Below are positions 29,858 to 36,831 of a stretch of DNA of 64,000 bases, piece after piece. The notes under the pieces are model-generated. The model searched no databases. It saw only the letters and a program-made list of their open reading frames with translations, and was not told the origin of the DNA. Within the stretch, counting starts at the first letter, position 1; each line of letters begins with the position of its first letter. The stretch lies in NCBI GenBank assembly GCA_009377445.1, contig WHUA01000009.1, positions 1 to 64,000 on the forward strand. Reading direction: 5' to 3'. The DNA is from Alphaproteobacteria bacterium. GTDB taxonomy: Bacteria; Pseudomonadota; Alphaproteobacteria; UBA8366. A program made the position numbers and the translations under genes.

Positions 29858-30330
29858 TGCACCTCCTGAAGGCGCGCCGCAGCCGCGATCCCGCGGCGCC
29901 TCGCGCCAATACATCCGCCGATACATTTTCCGTCGCACACGCCAACGCTCGACGGACCGGTATCGATCCGCGGTTCGGGATCATACCGATTCGGCTGCCG
30001 GTGCGACATATTTAAAGAGACGGCGCCGGCCGCGATTTATTTCAGTATTACTTTTGCATCCGCACAAGAAACTTCGAAAGCTTGCGGGCAAATACCTTGC
30101 CGGCGCGACATTTTTGCCGTCGCCGGCCGGTCTGAGCCGGTCTGCCGGCGCGAGCCATTCGCCCGTCTCTAAAAGATAGTCAATAAAATCAAAATACTTA
30201 GTAAATGCTCCCTTGCTTTCCGGCGAGGCCGTTCAAATCGAGGTACCACTCTTAGCCCATCGGCTCATTCGGCTAGCCGCATATTCAGGGTGGGAGCGCC
30301 ATGCTAGCCTTCGGCAACTAATGACTTCGG
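29858..30330. other. Intergenic region between the EPS export operon and the first VPLPA-CTERM gene
   Basis: This stretch is non-coding as far as I can tell and becomes A+T rich around 30170-30210. It holds GC-rich inverted arms GCGCCGC/GCGGCGC at 29874-29899 in the 5' leader of the export operon and a run of CCGGC-containing short inverted repeats near 30110-30155. It should contain divergent promoters for the EPS export block and for the VPLPA gene, but no standard -35/-10 pair is convincing. Confidence 0.4.
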
Positions 30331-30331
30331 A

Positions 30332-30371
30332 CCACCACGTGTTGCGAGCGTGTCACGTAGTGAACGGGTCG
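30332..30371 (+). promoter_or_regulatory. Conserved upstream element, copy A (VPLPA-CTERM genes)
   Basis: The element has three blocks at fixed spacing: CACGTG at 30336-30341, GAGCGTGTCACG at 30346-30357 and GGGTCG at 30366-30371. Block starts are 10 and 20 bases apart exactly as in copies B and C. It lies 209 bases before the GTG start of the first VPLPA-CTERM gene. CGTG-Y-CACG and CACGTG are both palindromic, suggesting a protein-binding site. Confidence 0.7.
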
Positions 30372-30509
30372 CTGTTAGCCGTTGCGCTAGCCGCTTACAA
30401 GAAACCGACGGACCTTATGTTCGGTACGTATAGGACCTGGGGAACAGACGACCTCTCGGACTTGCAGTCCGGGAAGCCAAGGAAAACGAGTGGACGTGAC
30501 GATCCTTTC

Positions 30510-30544
30510 GATGACGTTCGAAAATACGAAATGGGGGTTTTCAA
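30510..30544 (+). promoter_or_regulatory. Conserved 5' leader/RBS segment, copy A
   Basis: The segment just before the GTG start reads ...ATACGAAATGGGGGTTTTCAA and aligns with the leaders of the two following VPLPA genes (GAGAAACAGGGGTTTTCAAG type). The GGGG tract serves as the ribosome-binding site. Copy A is the most divergent of the three. Confidence 0.6.
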
Positions 30545-31180
30545 GTGATAAAGATTAAATTCCTCGGCCTGATACTTGCCGGGATCCTACTCGTCGCCGG
30601 ATCGGCGCAGGCAGCCGTGCTGTCCGTGACCGGGGGCGACAATACGCAGACCATCGACGCCAGTTTCAGCCTCGGCGCGCAAACCGGGCTGGGGCTGGGG
30701 GCTCCGCTGATCGCCTTCAACACGGCGAATGCCGATTCCGGCGGCCTGACCCTGACGGGTCCCGGGAAACTGACCTTCGAGTTCCTGGGCAGCGAAGCGA
30801 GCTTCACGAACACGCTTCAGGTGGCCGGCGGCGAGATTTTCTCGAACGCCGGAACTCTGGCCGGCGCCACCTCCAGCATCGCCCTTCCGGCGGGACTGGT
30901 GGATTTCCTCCTCACCACCACCGGTAACGGAGGCGCAAACGCGGCAAATGGCGGGCCGATCACCTCTCCGCTCGCCTTCGCGTTCGCGGCGATCAGCGAT
31001 ACCTCGCTGATCCTGCTGTTCGACGACGGCGGCTTCGGCGACAAGGACCTCGACGATTTCGCGGTCCGGGTGAGCGTATCGCAGGTGCCGCTGCCGGCGG
31101 CCGTGTGGCTGATGCTGTCCGCGTTGCTCGGGCTGGTATCGTTCTCGCGTATCCGCCGCAACGAGGCCGGAACGGCATAG
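30545..31180 (+). CDS. Exported protein with VPLPA-CTERM sorting tail (paralogue 1)
   Basis: 211 residues from GTG 30545. A signal peptide (MIKIKFLGLILAGILLVAGSAQAA) is followed by a Gly/Asn/Asp-rich beta-type domain with GKLTFEFLGSEASF and the acidic FDDGGFGDKDLDDFAVRVSV segment. The tail VSQVPLPAAVWLMLSALLGL then FSRIRR is the tripartite VPLPA-CTERM signal: motif, transmembrane helix, basic end. Such tails are recognised by exosortases; the XrtD-type is linked to VPLPA from family knowledge. It is about 40% alike by eye to the next gene product. It carries its own promoter element and terminator, so it is monocistronic. Confidence 0.88.
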   Translation: MIKIKFLGLILAGILLVAGSAQAAVLSVTGGDNTQTIDASFSLGAQTGLGLGAPLIAFNTANADSGGLTLTGPGKLTFEFLGSEASFTNTLQVAGGEIFSNAGTLAGATSSIALPAGLVDFLLTTTGNGGANAANGGPITSPLAFAFAAISDTSLILLFDDGGFGDKDLDDFAVRVSVSQVPLPAAVWLMLSALLGLVSFSRIRRNEAGTA

Positions 31181-31209
31181 GCGCCCGATACGTTAGGATT
31201 AATCGTTCC

Positions 31210-31254
31210 ACGGCCGGGAAAGGCGAGCAGCCCTTCCCGGCCGTTCTCATTTTC
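31210..31254 (+). terminator. Rho-independent terminator of the first VPLPA-CTERM gene
   Basis: ACGGCCGGGAA pairs with TTCCCGGCCGT around a short GC-rich centre and is followed by TTCTCATTTT. The stem is nearly identical to the terminator after the third VPLPA gene. Confidence 0.85.
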
Positions 31255-31452
31255 GGAACAAACCGCGCCGTTCCGCGTACATGGATTCATAAGTATTAAC
31301 ATTTTGACGCATTTATGTGACAAAATCAGCACAATAGCCGTGTAAAATGCGACGCGAAGGCGGTATTGCTCAAATAATCGCACATTCGAGCGCGGCACCA
31401 CGTGTTCAATTACTACCCACTATGTTAGTGTAGTTAAAGAAGTGTAAATTGA
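31255..31452. other. A+T-rich intergenic segment before the second VPLPA-CTERM gene
   Basis: This segment is visibly richer in A+T than the window average (for example around 31280-31330 and 31400-31450). It contains GGCACCACGTGTTC at 31397-31410, a second CACGTG-type site also seen before the third gene (GGCACGAACCACGTGC at 32550-32565). No gene is seen. Confidence 0.4.
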
Positions 31453-31493
31453 CCCTCCGCGTGCTATGAGCGTGCCACGTCAAGGAAGGGTCG
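31453..31493 (+). promoter_or_regulatory. Conserved upstream element, copy B
   Basis: CGCGTG at 31458-31463, GAGCGTGCCACG at 31468-31479 and GGGTCG at 31488-31493 reproduce copy A with identical 10- and 20-base spacing. It lies 202 bases upstream of the ATG of the second VPLPA-CTERM gene. Confidence 0.72.
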
Positions 31494-31620
31494 TGGGAGC
31501 GGCAACGACTGCTGCCATAACCGAGATCGGGACGGATCCCATTGGGGTCTGAAAGCCCGATTCGTTGGGGAACCACGTTTCTTGGAAGAACGGGAAGAAA
31601 CGGAAATCGAGTGCGTTATC

Positions 31621-31659
31621 CGACGATTTTCGCAATGTGAGAAACAGGGGTTTCAAGAC
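31621..31659 (+). promoter_or_regulatory. Conserved 5' leader/RBS segment, copy B
   Basis: The leader begins CGACGATTTTCG and ends GAGAAACAGGGGTTTCAAGAC directly before the ATG. It matches copy C at almost every position from CGACG to CAAG, apart from one T in the T-run and a few central bases. Confidence 0.65.
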
Positions 31660-32283
31660 ATGAAAATAAAACTGATTGGATTGGCACTCGCGGGAGCCTT
31701 GCTCGTCGCAAGCCCGGCAAGCGCCATGGTACTTTCGGTGACCGGCGGAACGGCAGACACCGTTCCCGGCAACTTCAACCCGACCGGGTTTCCGGGCGGG
31801 GTTCTTATCGGCGATCCCATCACCATCTTCGATAGTGGCGACGCCGGCTTCGGATTGTCGCTGTCGAGCGCTGCGAACCTGAGGTTCGAGTTTCTCGGCA
31901 GCGAAGCCGACTTCGTCAACGTCTTCAACTCCGGCGGCGATCTGTTCTCGACCGCCACAGCGGCAGTTGGCGACGTGGCGACGGTCGCTGCGGGGGGCGG
32001 TTTCGTGCCGTTCAGCTTCCTCGGCGGCGGCAGCGGAGGCACCGCGACCAACGGAGGGCCGATCGACTCGCCCCTCCTGATGGCCTTCGCCGATCTCGGC
32101 AACAACACCTTCCTCGCCATGTTCAACGACGGTGGCGGGCCTGACGCCGACTTCGACGACCTCGTCGTCCGGGTTAGCGTATCGCAGGTGCCGTTGCCGC
32201 CGGCGGTCTGGCTGTTGATCTCGGCGGTTCTCGGGCTCGTTTCCTTCGCCCGGATTCGCCGCCAGGGCCAGCAAGCTGCCTAG
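31660..32283 (+). CDS. Exported protein with VPLPA-CTERM sorting tail (paralogue 2)
   Basis: 207 residues from ATG 31660, chosen over a longer frame because the conserved AGGGG leader and a signal peptide (MKIKLIGLALAGALLVASPASA) begin there. It shares VLSVTGG, FEFLGSEADFVN and the acidic DADFDDLVVRVSVSQ segment with paralogue 1. The tail VPLPPAVWLLISAVLGLVSF then ARIRRQ is a VPLPA-CTERM signal. The mature protein is probably retained at, or released from, the outer surface after exosortase processing. Function unknown. Confidence 0.88.
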   Translation: MKIKLIGLALAGALLVASPASAMVLSVTGGTADTVPGNFNPTGFPGGVLIGDPITIFDSGDAGFGLSLSSAANLRFEFLGSEADFVNVFNSGGDLFSTATAAVGDVATVAAGGGFVPFSFLGGGSGGTATNGGPIDSPLLMAFADLGNNTFLAMFNDGGGPDADFDDLVVRVSVSQVPLPPAVWLLISAVLGLVSFARIRRQGQQAA

Positions 32284-32314
32284 CGCTCACTAGGCTTCTA
32301 GTCTAAAGACCATC

Positions 32315-32351
32315 GACCGGGACGGGCCGCGTGCCCCTCCCGGTCTTTTTT
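32315..32351 (+). terminator. Rho-independent terminator of the second VPLPA-CTERM gene
   Basis: GACCGGGA and GGGC pair with GCCCC and TCCCGGTC across a short loop and are followed by six T residues at 32346-32351. Confidence 0.85.
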
Positions 32352-32600
32352 CTGCGCCGGCGATCGCCGCACCTGTGGCAAATCTGCCAAGCCTCCGCAC
32401 TTTCTTGCCTGGGCCGGAATTGTCGATTTCCGTGGCTTCGGGGTCCTACCTCAAAAGATATTTCGTGGTTTCCGAATCTTAGATGCGTCACCTACTCCGA
32501 ACGCGCCGCGCCATTCGCTCGGGAGTACCCAGACATGCCCGGCGCCCGTCATATTCATGGCACGAACCACGTGCTACGGTTCGGGCCATCGCAATTCGAT
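32352..32600. other. Intergenic segment before the third VPLPA-CTERM gene
   Basis: No convincing coding sequence is seen. It includes TGGCACGAACCACGTGCTACGG near 32549-32570, which resembles but does not satisfy a sigma-54 promoter because the spacing between GG and GC is 12 rather than 10. Confidence 0.4.
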
Positions 32601-32640
32601 CCTCCACGTGGAACGAGCGTGCCACGGCAGAGACGGATCG
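32601..32640 (+). promoter_or_regulatory. Conserved upstream element, copy C
   Basis: CACGTG at 32605-32610, GAGCGTGCCACG at 32615-32626 and GGATCG at 32635-32640 keep the 10- and 20-base spacing of copies A and B. It lies 219 bases upstream of the third VPLPA-CTERM gene. Confidence 0.72.
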
Positions 32641-32784
32641 ACGGCGGCGAAGACAACGCTCATCGCCGCTCGAACAAAGAAGTCATCGGCCCGTTCGGGG
32701 CTCCGATGACAGCCTCATAGGGAAGACCGGGTTTCTTTACGTGTACGGCGATGTCCGGAACTGAGCTGTGCGCGTGTGTGTTTC

Positions 32785-32823
32785 CGACGGCTTTCGAACT
32801 ACGAGAAACAGGGGTTTTCAAGT
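32785..32823 (+). promoter_or_regulatory. Conserved 5' leader/RBS segment, copy C
   Basis: The leader begins CGACGGCTTTCG and ends GAGAAACAGGGGTTTTCAAGT directly before the ATG at 32824. It is almost the same as copy B although the proteins encoded downstream are not close homologues. Confidence 0.65.
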
Positions 32824-33396
32824 ATGCAAATCAAGAGATGCGCCATCGCGCTGCTGACTTCGGGCATGCTCCTTTTGGGCGTCGTGTCCGAGGCGTCGGC
32901 GGTTGTCGTGGACTTTGGAGTCAGAGACGTAACGTCGACGGGCAATGATGCCTTCGGCGATTTTCAAGCGCACACGCTGCCCGAATTTCAGCCGTTCACC
33001 GACACGTTCAATTTCGGCGTCAACGGCGATGCGGCGGTCACATTCGAGCTGCAGGTGAACAATTCGCAAGGACGCCTGATCGACGTGACCACGGGCAGCC
33101 TCACCACATTCTCCGCCGAGCTGCTCGCCGGCGGCCTTTCGATCGGATCGGGCGTCTTCGCCAACCAGAACGTGTTGAACGGAACGACCTACAGCCTGAT
33201 CTTCGCCAACCTCGACCCGGGCATCGACTATACGCTCCGCGTCATCGGCACGGTCCTGGCGGCGGCGGGCGGGACCTATACATTCTCCGCCAACCTGTCG
33301 AGCGTTCCGCTGCCCCCCGCGATCTGGCTGTTTCTTTCCGCGGTCATGGGATTGGTCACGTTCGTTCGCACCCGCCGCGGAACGCAAACCGCATAA
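32824..33396 (+). CDS. FxDxF-type exported protein with VPLPA-CTERM sorting tail
   Basis: 190 residues from ATG 32824. A signal peptide (MQIKRCAIALLTSGMLLLGV...ASA) is followed by a beta-sandwich-like domain containing FTDTFNFGV, which fits the FxDxF family of PEP-CTERM proteins, and FELQVNNSQGRLIDV. The tail SVPLPPAIWLFLSAVMGLVT then FVRTRRG is a VPLPA-CTERM signal. The mature domain is unrelated to the two preceding paralogues, yet the upstream element, leader and terminator are shared, so the three look co-regulated. Role unknown. Confidence 0.88.
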   Translation: MQIKRCAIALLTSGMLLLGVVSEASAVVVDFGVRDVTSTGNDAFGDFQAHTLPEFQPFTDTFNFGVNGDAAVTFELQVNNSQGRLIDVTTGSLTTFSAELLAGGLSIGSGVFANQNVLNGTTYSLIFANLDPGIDYTLRVIGTVLAAAGGTYTFSANLSSVPLPPAIWLFLSAVMGLVTFVRTRRGTQTA

Positions 33397-33425
33397 CAAC
33401 CTCCACAAAGACTGGCACCATCTCC

Positions 33426-33466
33426 ACGGCCGGGAAAGCCCCCAAGCTTTCCCGGCCGTTTTCTTT
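33426..33466 (+). terminator. Rho-independent terminator of the third VPLPA-CTERM gene
   Basis: ACGGCCGGGAAAGC pairs perfectly with GCTTTCCCGGCCGT around a five-base loop and is followed by TTTTCTTT. It is close in sequence to the terminator of the first VPLPA gene. Confidence 0.9.
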
Positions 33467-33577
33467 GCGCCCTTCCCCGATATCGCCCGGAATAACCATC
33501 GCCCGGAATAATCCTTGGGATTGCCGCCGCCATCGCGTAGATAAGCGCTTATTCCGCCAATTTCCGGGCTCTGGACC

Positions 33578-35017
33578 ATGGCCGAAAGCTTGATACATCC
33601 AGTGGTTCTCTCGGGCGGCGCCGGAACCCGGCTGTGGCCGCTGTCGCGAACCCTCTATCCCAAGCAGCTTCTCCCGCTCACGGCCGAGAGCAGCCTGCTT
33701 CAGGAGACCGTCGCCAGGGTGGGCGATCCGGGCCGCTTCGCCCCTCCTCTCGTGATCTGCAACGAAGAGCACCGCTTCATCATCGCCGAGCAGTTGCGCA
33801 ACGCGGGGCGCAGCGCCGCCGCCATCGTGCTGGAGCCGGTCGGGCGCAACACCGCGCCGGCGGTCGCCTGCGCCGCCCTGCTGCTGGCGCGCGCCGATCC
33901 GGACGCGCTCATGCTGGTGCTGCCGTCGGACCACCGCATCGAAAGGCCGGACGCCTTCCTCGCCGCCGTACAAGTGGCGCAGCAAGCGGCGCGCGACGGC
34001 GCCCTCGTCACCTTCGGCATCACGCCCAACGCGCCCGAGACCGGCTACGGCTACATCCGCCGGGCCGGCCCGTACAGGCTCGGCGACGGGGATCTGCCGG
34101 GATGCTTCGCGATCGAGCGCTTTGTCGAAAAGCCTGACCGCGCGACCGCCGAGACTTTCCTCGCCGACGGGGGCTATGCCTGGAACAGCGGCATGTTCCT
34201 GTTCACCGCCGGCGCCTATCTGGCGGAGCTCGGTCGCCTCGAGCCCGAGATGCTCGCGCGCTGCCGCGAGGCGATGACGGCCGGCAGGACCGATCTCGAT
34301 TTCTACCGCCTCGACCGCAAGGCGTTCGAGGCCTGCCCGGCCCAGTCGATCGACTACGCCGTGATGGAGCATGCCGCGAAGGCGGCGGTCGTCCCGGTCG
34401 ACGCCGGCTGGAACGACGTGGGAAGCTGGTCGGCGCTGTGGAGCGTCGGCGGCAAGGATGCCGACGGCAACGTCCACAACGGCGACGTCATCGCGTCGGA
34501 CACGCGCAACAGCTATCTCCGCGCCGAAGGGCCGCTGCTCTGCGCCGTCGGCGTCGACGACCTGGTCGTCGTCGCGACCGAGGACGCCGTGCTGGTGGTC
34601 TCGCGCGACCGCGCCGAGGCGGTCGGCCAGCTCGTCAAGGCCATGGCGGCCGGCGGCCGCAACGAGCCGCATGCCCACCTGACGGTCTACCGGCCCTGGG
34701 GCTCCTACCGCACGATCCGCGCGGGCGAGGGATTCCAGGTGAAGCACATCGTCGTCAACCCGGGCGGCTGCCTCTCGCTGCAGAAGCACCATCACCGCGC
34801 CGAGCACTGGGTCGTCGTGCGCGGCACGGCGCATGTGGTGCGCGGCGAGGACCAGCTCGTCTTGCGGGCCAACCAGTCGACCTATATCTCCCCCGAGACC
34901 GTCCACCGCCTCGAGAACAAGGGGGCGGAGCCGCTTGACCTGATCGAGGTGCAGACCGGGGGGTATCTCGGCGAGGACGACATCGTCCGCCTCGAGGACG
35001 TCTACGGCCGCAACTAG
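33578..35017 (+). CDS. Mannose-1-phosphate guanylyltransferase / mannose-6-phosphate isomerase
   Basis: 479 residues, the normal length of the bifunctional AlgA/XanB/CpsB type. The N-terminal nucleotidyltransferase has GGAGTRLWPLSRTLYPKQLL and FVEKPDRATAE. The C-terminal type II phosphomannose isomerase cupin has RPWGSYRTI, the histidine-bearing LQKHHHRAEHW and STYISPETVHRLEN. It makes GDP-mannose, a precursor for EPS and LPS, so it supports the polysaccharide locus to the left. It stands alone with its own upstream gap after the VPLPA terminator. Confidence 0.95.
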   Translation: MAESLIHPVVLSGGAGTRLWPLSRTLYPKQLLPLTAESSLLQETVARVGDPGRFAPPLVICNEEHRFIIAEQLRNAGRSAAAIVLEPVGRNTAPAVACAALLLARADPDALMLVLPSDHRIERPDAFLAAVQVAQQAARDGALVTFGITPNAPETGYGYIRRAGPYRLGDGDLPGCFAIERFVEKPDRATAETFLADGGYAWNSGMFLFTAGAYLAELGRLEPEMLARCREAMTAGRTDLDFYRLDRKAFEACPAQSIDYAVMEHAAKAAVVPVDAGWNDVGSWSALWSVGGKDADGNVHNGDVIASDTRNSYLRAEGPLLCAVGVDDLVVVATEDAVLVVSRDRAEAVGQLVKAMAAGGRNEPHAHLTVYRPWGSYRTIRAGEGFQVKHIVVNPGGCLSLQKHHHRAEHWVVVRGTAHVVRGEDQLVLRANQSTYISPETVHRLENKGAEPLDLIEVQTGGYLGEDDIVRLEDVYGRN

Positions 35018-35095
35018 GCAAAAGCGGCGCCCGCGCGAGGGTTAATGAAGGGCTGGCATGCCCCGATCTCATTTGCTATAAGCCCGCCACACTGA

Positions 35096-35171
<76 letters not shown>

Positions 35172-35180
35172 ATAAAATCG

Positions 35181-35213
35181 AGGGGTTAGGTCAAATCGAC
35201 CTAGCCCCTTTTA
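35181..35213 (+). terminator. Terminator downstream of tRNA-Asn
   Basis: AGGGGTTAGGTC pairs perfectly with GACCTAGCCCCT around a five-base loop and is followed by a T-run. Confidence 0.88.
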
Positions 35214-35566
35214 CTTTGGGAAGTGCGCGGAGAAACATTTGGGGCAACATTTCGCAGATTTCACCGCACAGGCAAAAGAAGCCCGACAAAGCGAATATCG
35301 ACGGACGGCCCATGGCTGGCTCGACGGCTCGGCGGGCGCTGAGATGTTGCGGCGCTAACGTCCGAGCGCAGGTCAGCCGCGCAGGTCAGCGAACGGCTCG
35401 GCTACGACGTGATTTGTAATTCCATCGATATACGTCGGCCGGCAATGTTCTAGGTTCGCTGCCGCCGTTTTGAGCGCTTTAAGGCATATTTTGGTCACAG
35501 TTTTCACTCAGGTTGTGTTACGTCGCCACCCTGCCATCCGCAAAGGTTGAAAAACTCCGGACAACG
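35214..35566. other. Gap between tRNA-Asn terminator and the ATP-grasp gene
   Basis: Apart from the tentative integrase remnant at 35370-35453, I see no gene. No direct repeat of the tRNA 3' end was found downstream by eye, so an attachment-site pair is not demonstrated. Confidence 0.4.
35370..35453 (+). pseudogene. Possible 3' remnant of a tyrosine-integrase gene next to tRNA-Asn
   Basis: One frame reads AAQVSERLGYDVICNSID and continues to a TAG at 35451. The core VSERLG followed by a hydrophobic residue and a later S/T-x-D is like the end of phage-type tyrosine recombinases (usually VSERLGH...TLDTY). The catalytic His and Tyr are not preserved and no upstream domain is readable. A short duplication GCGCAGGTCAG lies just before it. 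The location 200 bases after a tRNA 3' end is where such integrases occur. The match is short, so this is tentative. Confidence 0.3.
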
Positions 35567-36793
35567 ATGCTGGAACGAACGATAAAGTCGCCTGAAGCAG
35601 GAGCCCTGGACACTTCCAAGAAGGTCCCTCACGTTTCGCTGATTGAGTCTTCGCGCACGGTCCGGAGCGAGTACGGTATCGGCGTCGGAACGCAGCTTGC
35701 CCAGTGGCTCTCGCTCAAATTTTCGCCGACGCAGATCTCGGGCCAAGAATATTACTACTACCGGCTTTACGAATGTCGCGCGCGGGAAGAGGCATTTCGC
35801 TTCCTGGGTTTTCGAAGCCAGCTCGTATTGAACAGACTGTGCACGCATCCGGATTGGCGTGCCATCGTAAATGACAAATTTCTGTTTAGTTGTCTTTTCG
35901 AGAAGCTCGGCTTCTCGGTACCGAAAAATGTCGCCGTTTATCATCCGACACGTGAATTCGGTTCGCTGAAGACGTTACGAAACCGCGTGGCCCTGCGGAA
36001 ATTTCTGCAAGATTGCAAGCGTTATCCTCTTTTCTCCAAACCGGTGGATGGTATTTGGAGCACGGGGATTGCCAGGTTGTCCGGCTTCGATGCTGCGTCG
36101 GATGAGCTCGAGCTTGCCGATGGGCGTCGCATCTCAGCCGACAGCTATATGGCGCAACTTGAGGGATTCAAGAACGGCTATCTCTTCCAAGAGATACTTC
36201 ACCCACATGATGCCATTAGAAATCTGTGCGGCGACCGGGTCGCGAGCGTAAGGCTGATCGTGATCGGCGAACCGGCTGGTTATCGGATCGTTCGCGCGTT
36301 GTGGAAGATTCCGGCCGGCAAGAACATGGCGGATAACTACTGGCGTGACGGAAACATGCTGGCCGCGCTCGATATCGACTCCGGCCGGGTAACGCGGGTC
36401 GTACGGGGTGTCGGCGAGTTTCATGAAAAAGTGGAGGCGCACCCGAACACCGGCAAATCTCTGGTCGGCTTCGAGATTCCACACTGGAACGCGAGCAAGG
36501 CTCTTTGCTTGGCCGCGGCAGCGGTTTTGCCGCACATCAAGATCCAAGCGTGGGACATTGCGGTATGCCCCGAGGGTCCCGTGTTGCAGGAAATCAATGC
36601 GGGAGGCGATTACAATTTGCCGCAACTGGCCCATCGGTCGGGCTTGCTCGACGACGAATTCCAGAAGTTCCTGAATTGCGTCGCACCGACCTGGAGATGG
36701 GAGCTGAAAAAGTCGCTGGTTCGCTCGCTCCTACCCCAAAAACCGAGATCAGTCTTGCGACGCATCGCCAGGACTCTGCTCCGAGGCAATTAG
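35567..36793 (+). CDS. Divergent sugar-transfer-type ATP-grasp protein
   Basis: About 408 residues from ATG 35567; a TTG at 35513 would add 18. Central features are YPLFSKPVDGIWSTGIARL (nucleotide-binding Lys and Gly loop), FQEILHPHDAI, SVRLIVIGEPAGYRIVRALW and the metal-binding IQAWDIAVCPEGPVLQEINAGGDY split over two motifs, matching the layout of the ATP-grasp at 9650. Here the final motif is EINAGGD instead of EGNNYSD. It is paired with a PLP decarboxylase 38 bases downstream. A carboxylate-amine ligation using the amine made by that decarboxylase is an attractive but unproven inference. A+T content is higher than in the flanks. Confidence 0.75.
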   Translation: MLERTIKSPEAGALDTSKKVPHVSLIESSRTVRSEYGIGVGTQLAQWLSLKFSPTQISGQEYYYYRLYECRAREEAFRFLGFRSQLVLNRLCTHPDWRAIVNDKFLFSCLFEKLGFSVPKNVAVYHPTREFGSLKTLRNRVALRKFLQDCKRYPLFSKPVDGIWSTGIARLSGFDAASDELELADGRRISADSYMAQLEGFKNGYLFQEILHPHDAIRNLCGDRVASVRLIVIGEPAGYRIVRALWKIPAGKNMADNYWRDGNMLAALDIDSGRVTRVVRGVGEFHEKVEAHPNTGKSLVGFEIPHWNASKALCLAAAAVLPHIKIQAWDIAVCPEGPVLQEINAGGDYNLPQLAHRSGLLDDEFQKFLNCVAPTWRWELKKSLVRSLLPQKPRSVLRRIARTLLRGN

Positions 36794-36831
36794 GCGACGG
36801 CTCAATAATCAGAAGGATCGGCCCATTCAAT

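Noticed and set aside
30213..30548. 111-residue forward reading frame over the leader of the first VPLPA-CTERM gene
   Set aside because: It covers the conserved element and leader, has no family features, signal peptide or ribosome-binding site, and ends inside the next gene start. The DNA conservation is better explained as regulatory.
32549..32570. Sigma-54 promoter TGGCACG...TGC before the third VPLPA gene
   Set aside because: The GG-to-GC spacing is 12 rather than the required 10, and no equivalent exists before the other two genes. The reverse complement of the conserved GAGCGTGCCACG block also contains TGGCACG, but it would face away from the genes and lacks a -12 box.
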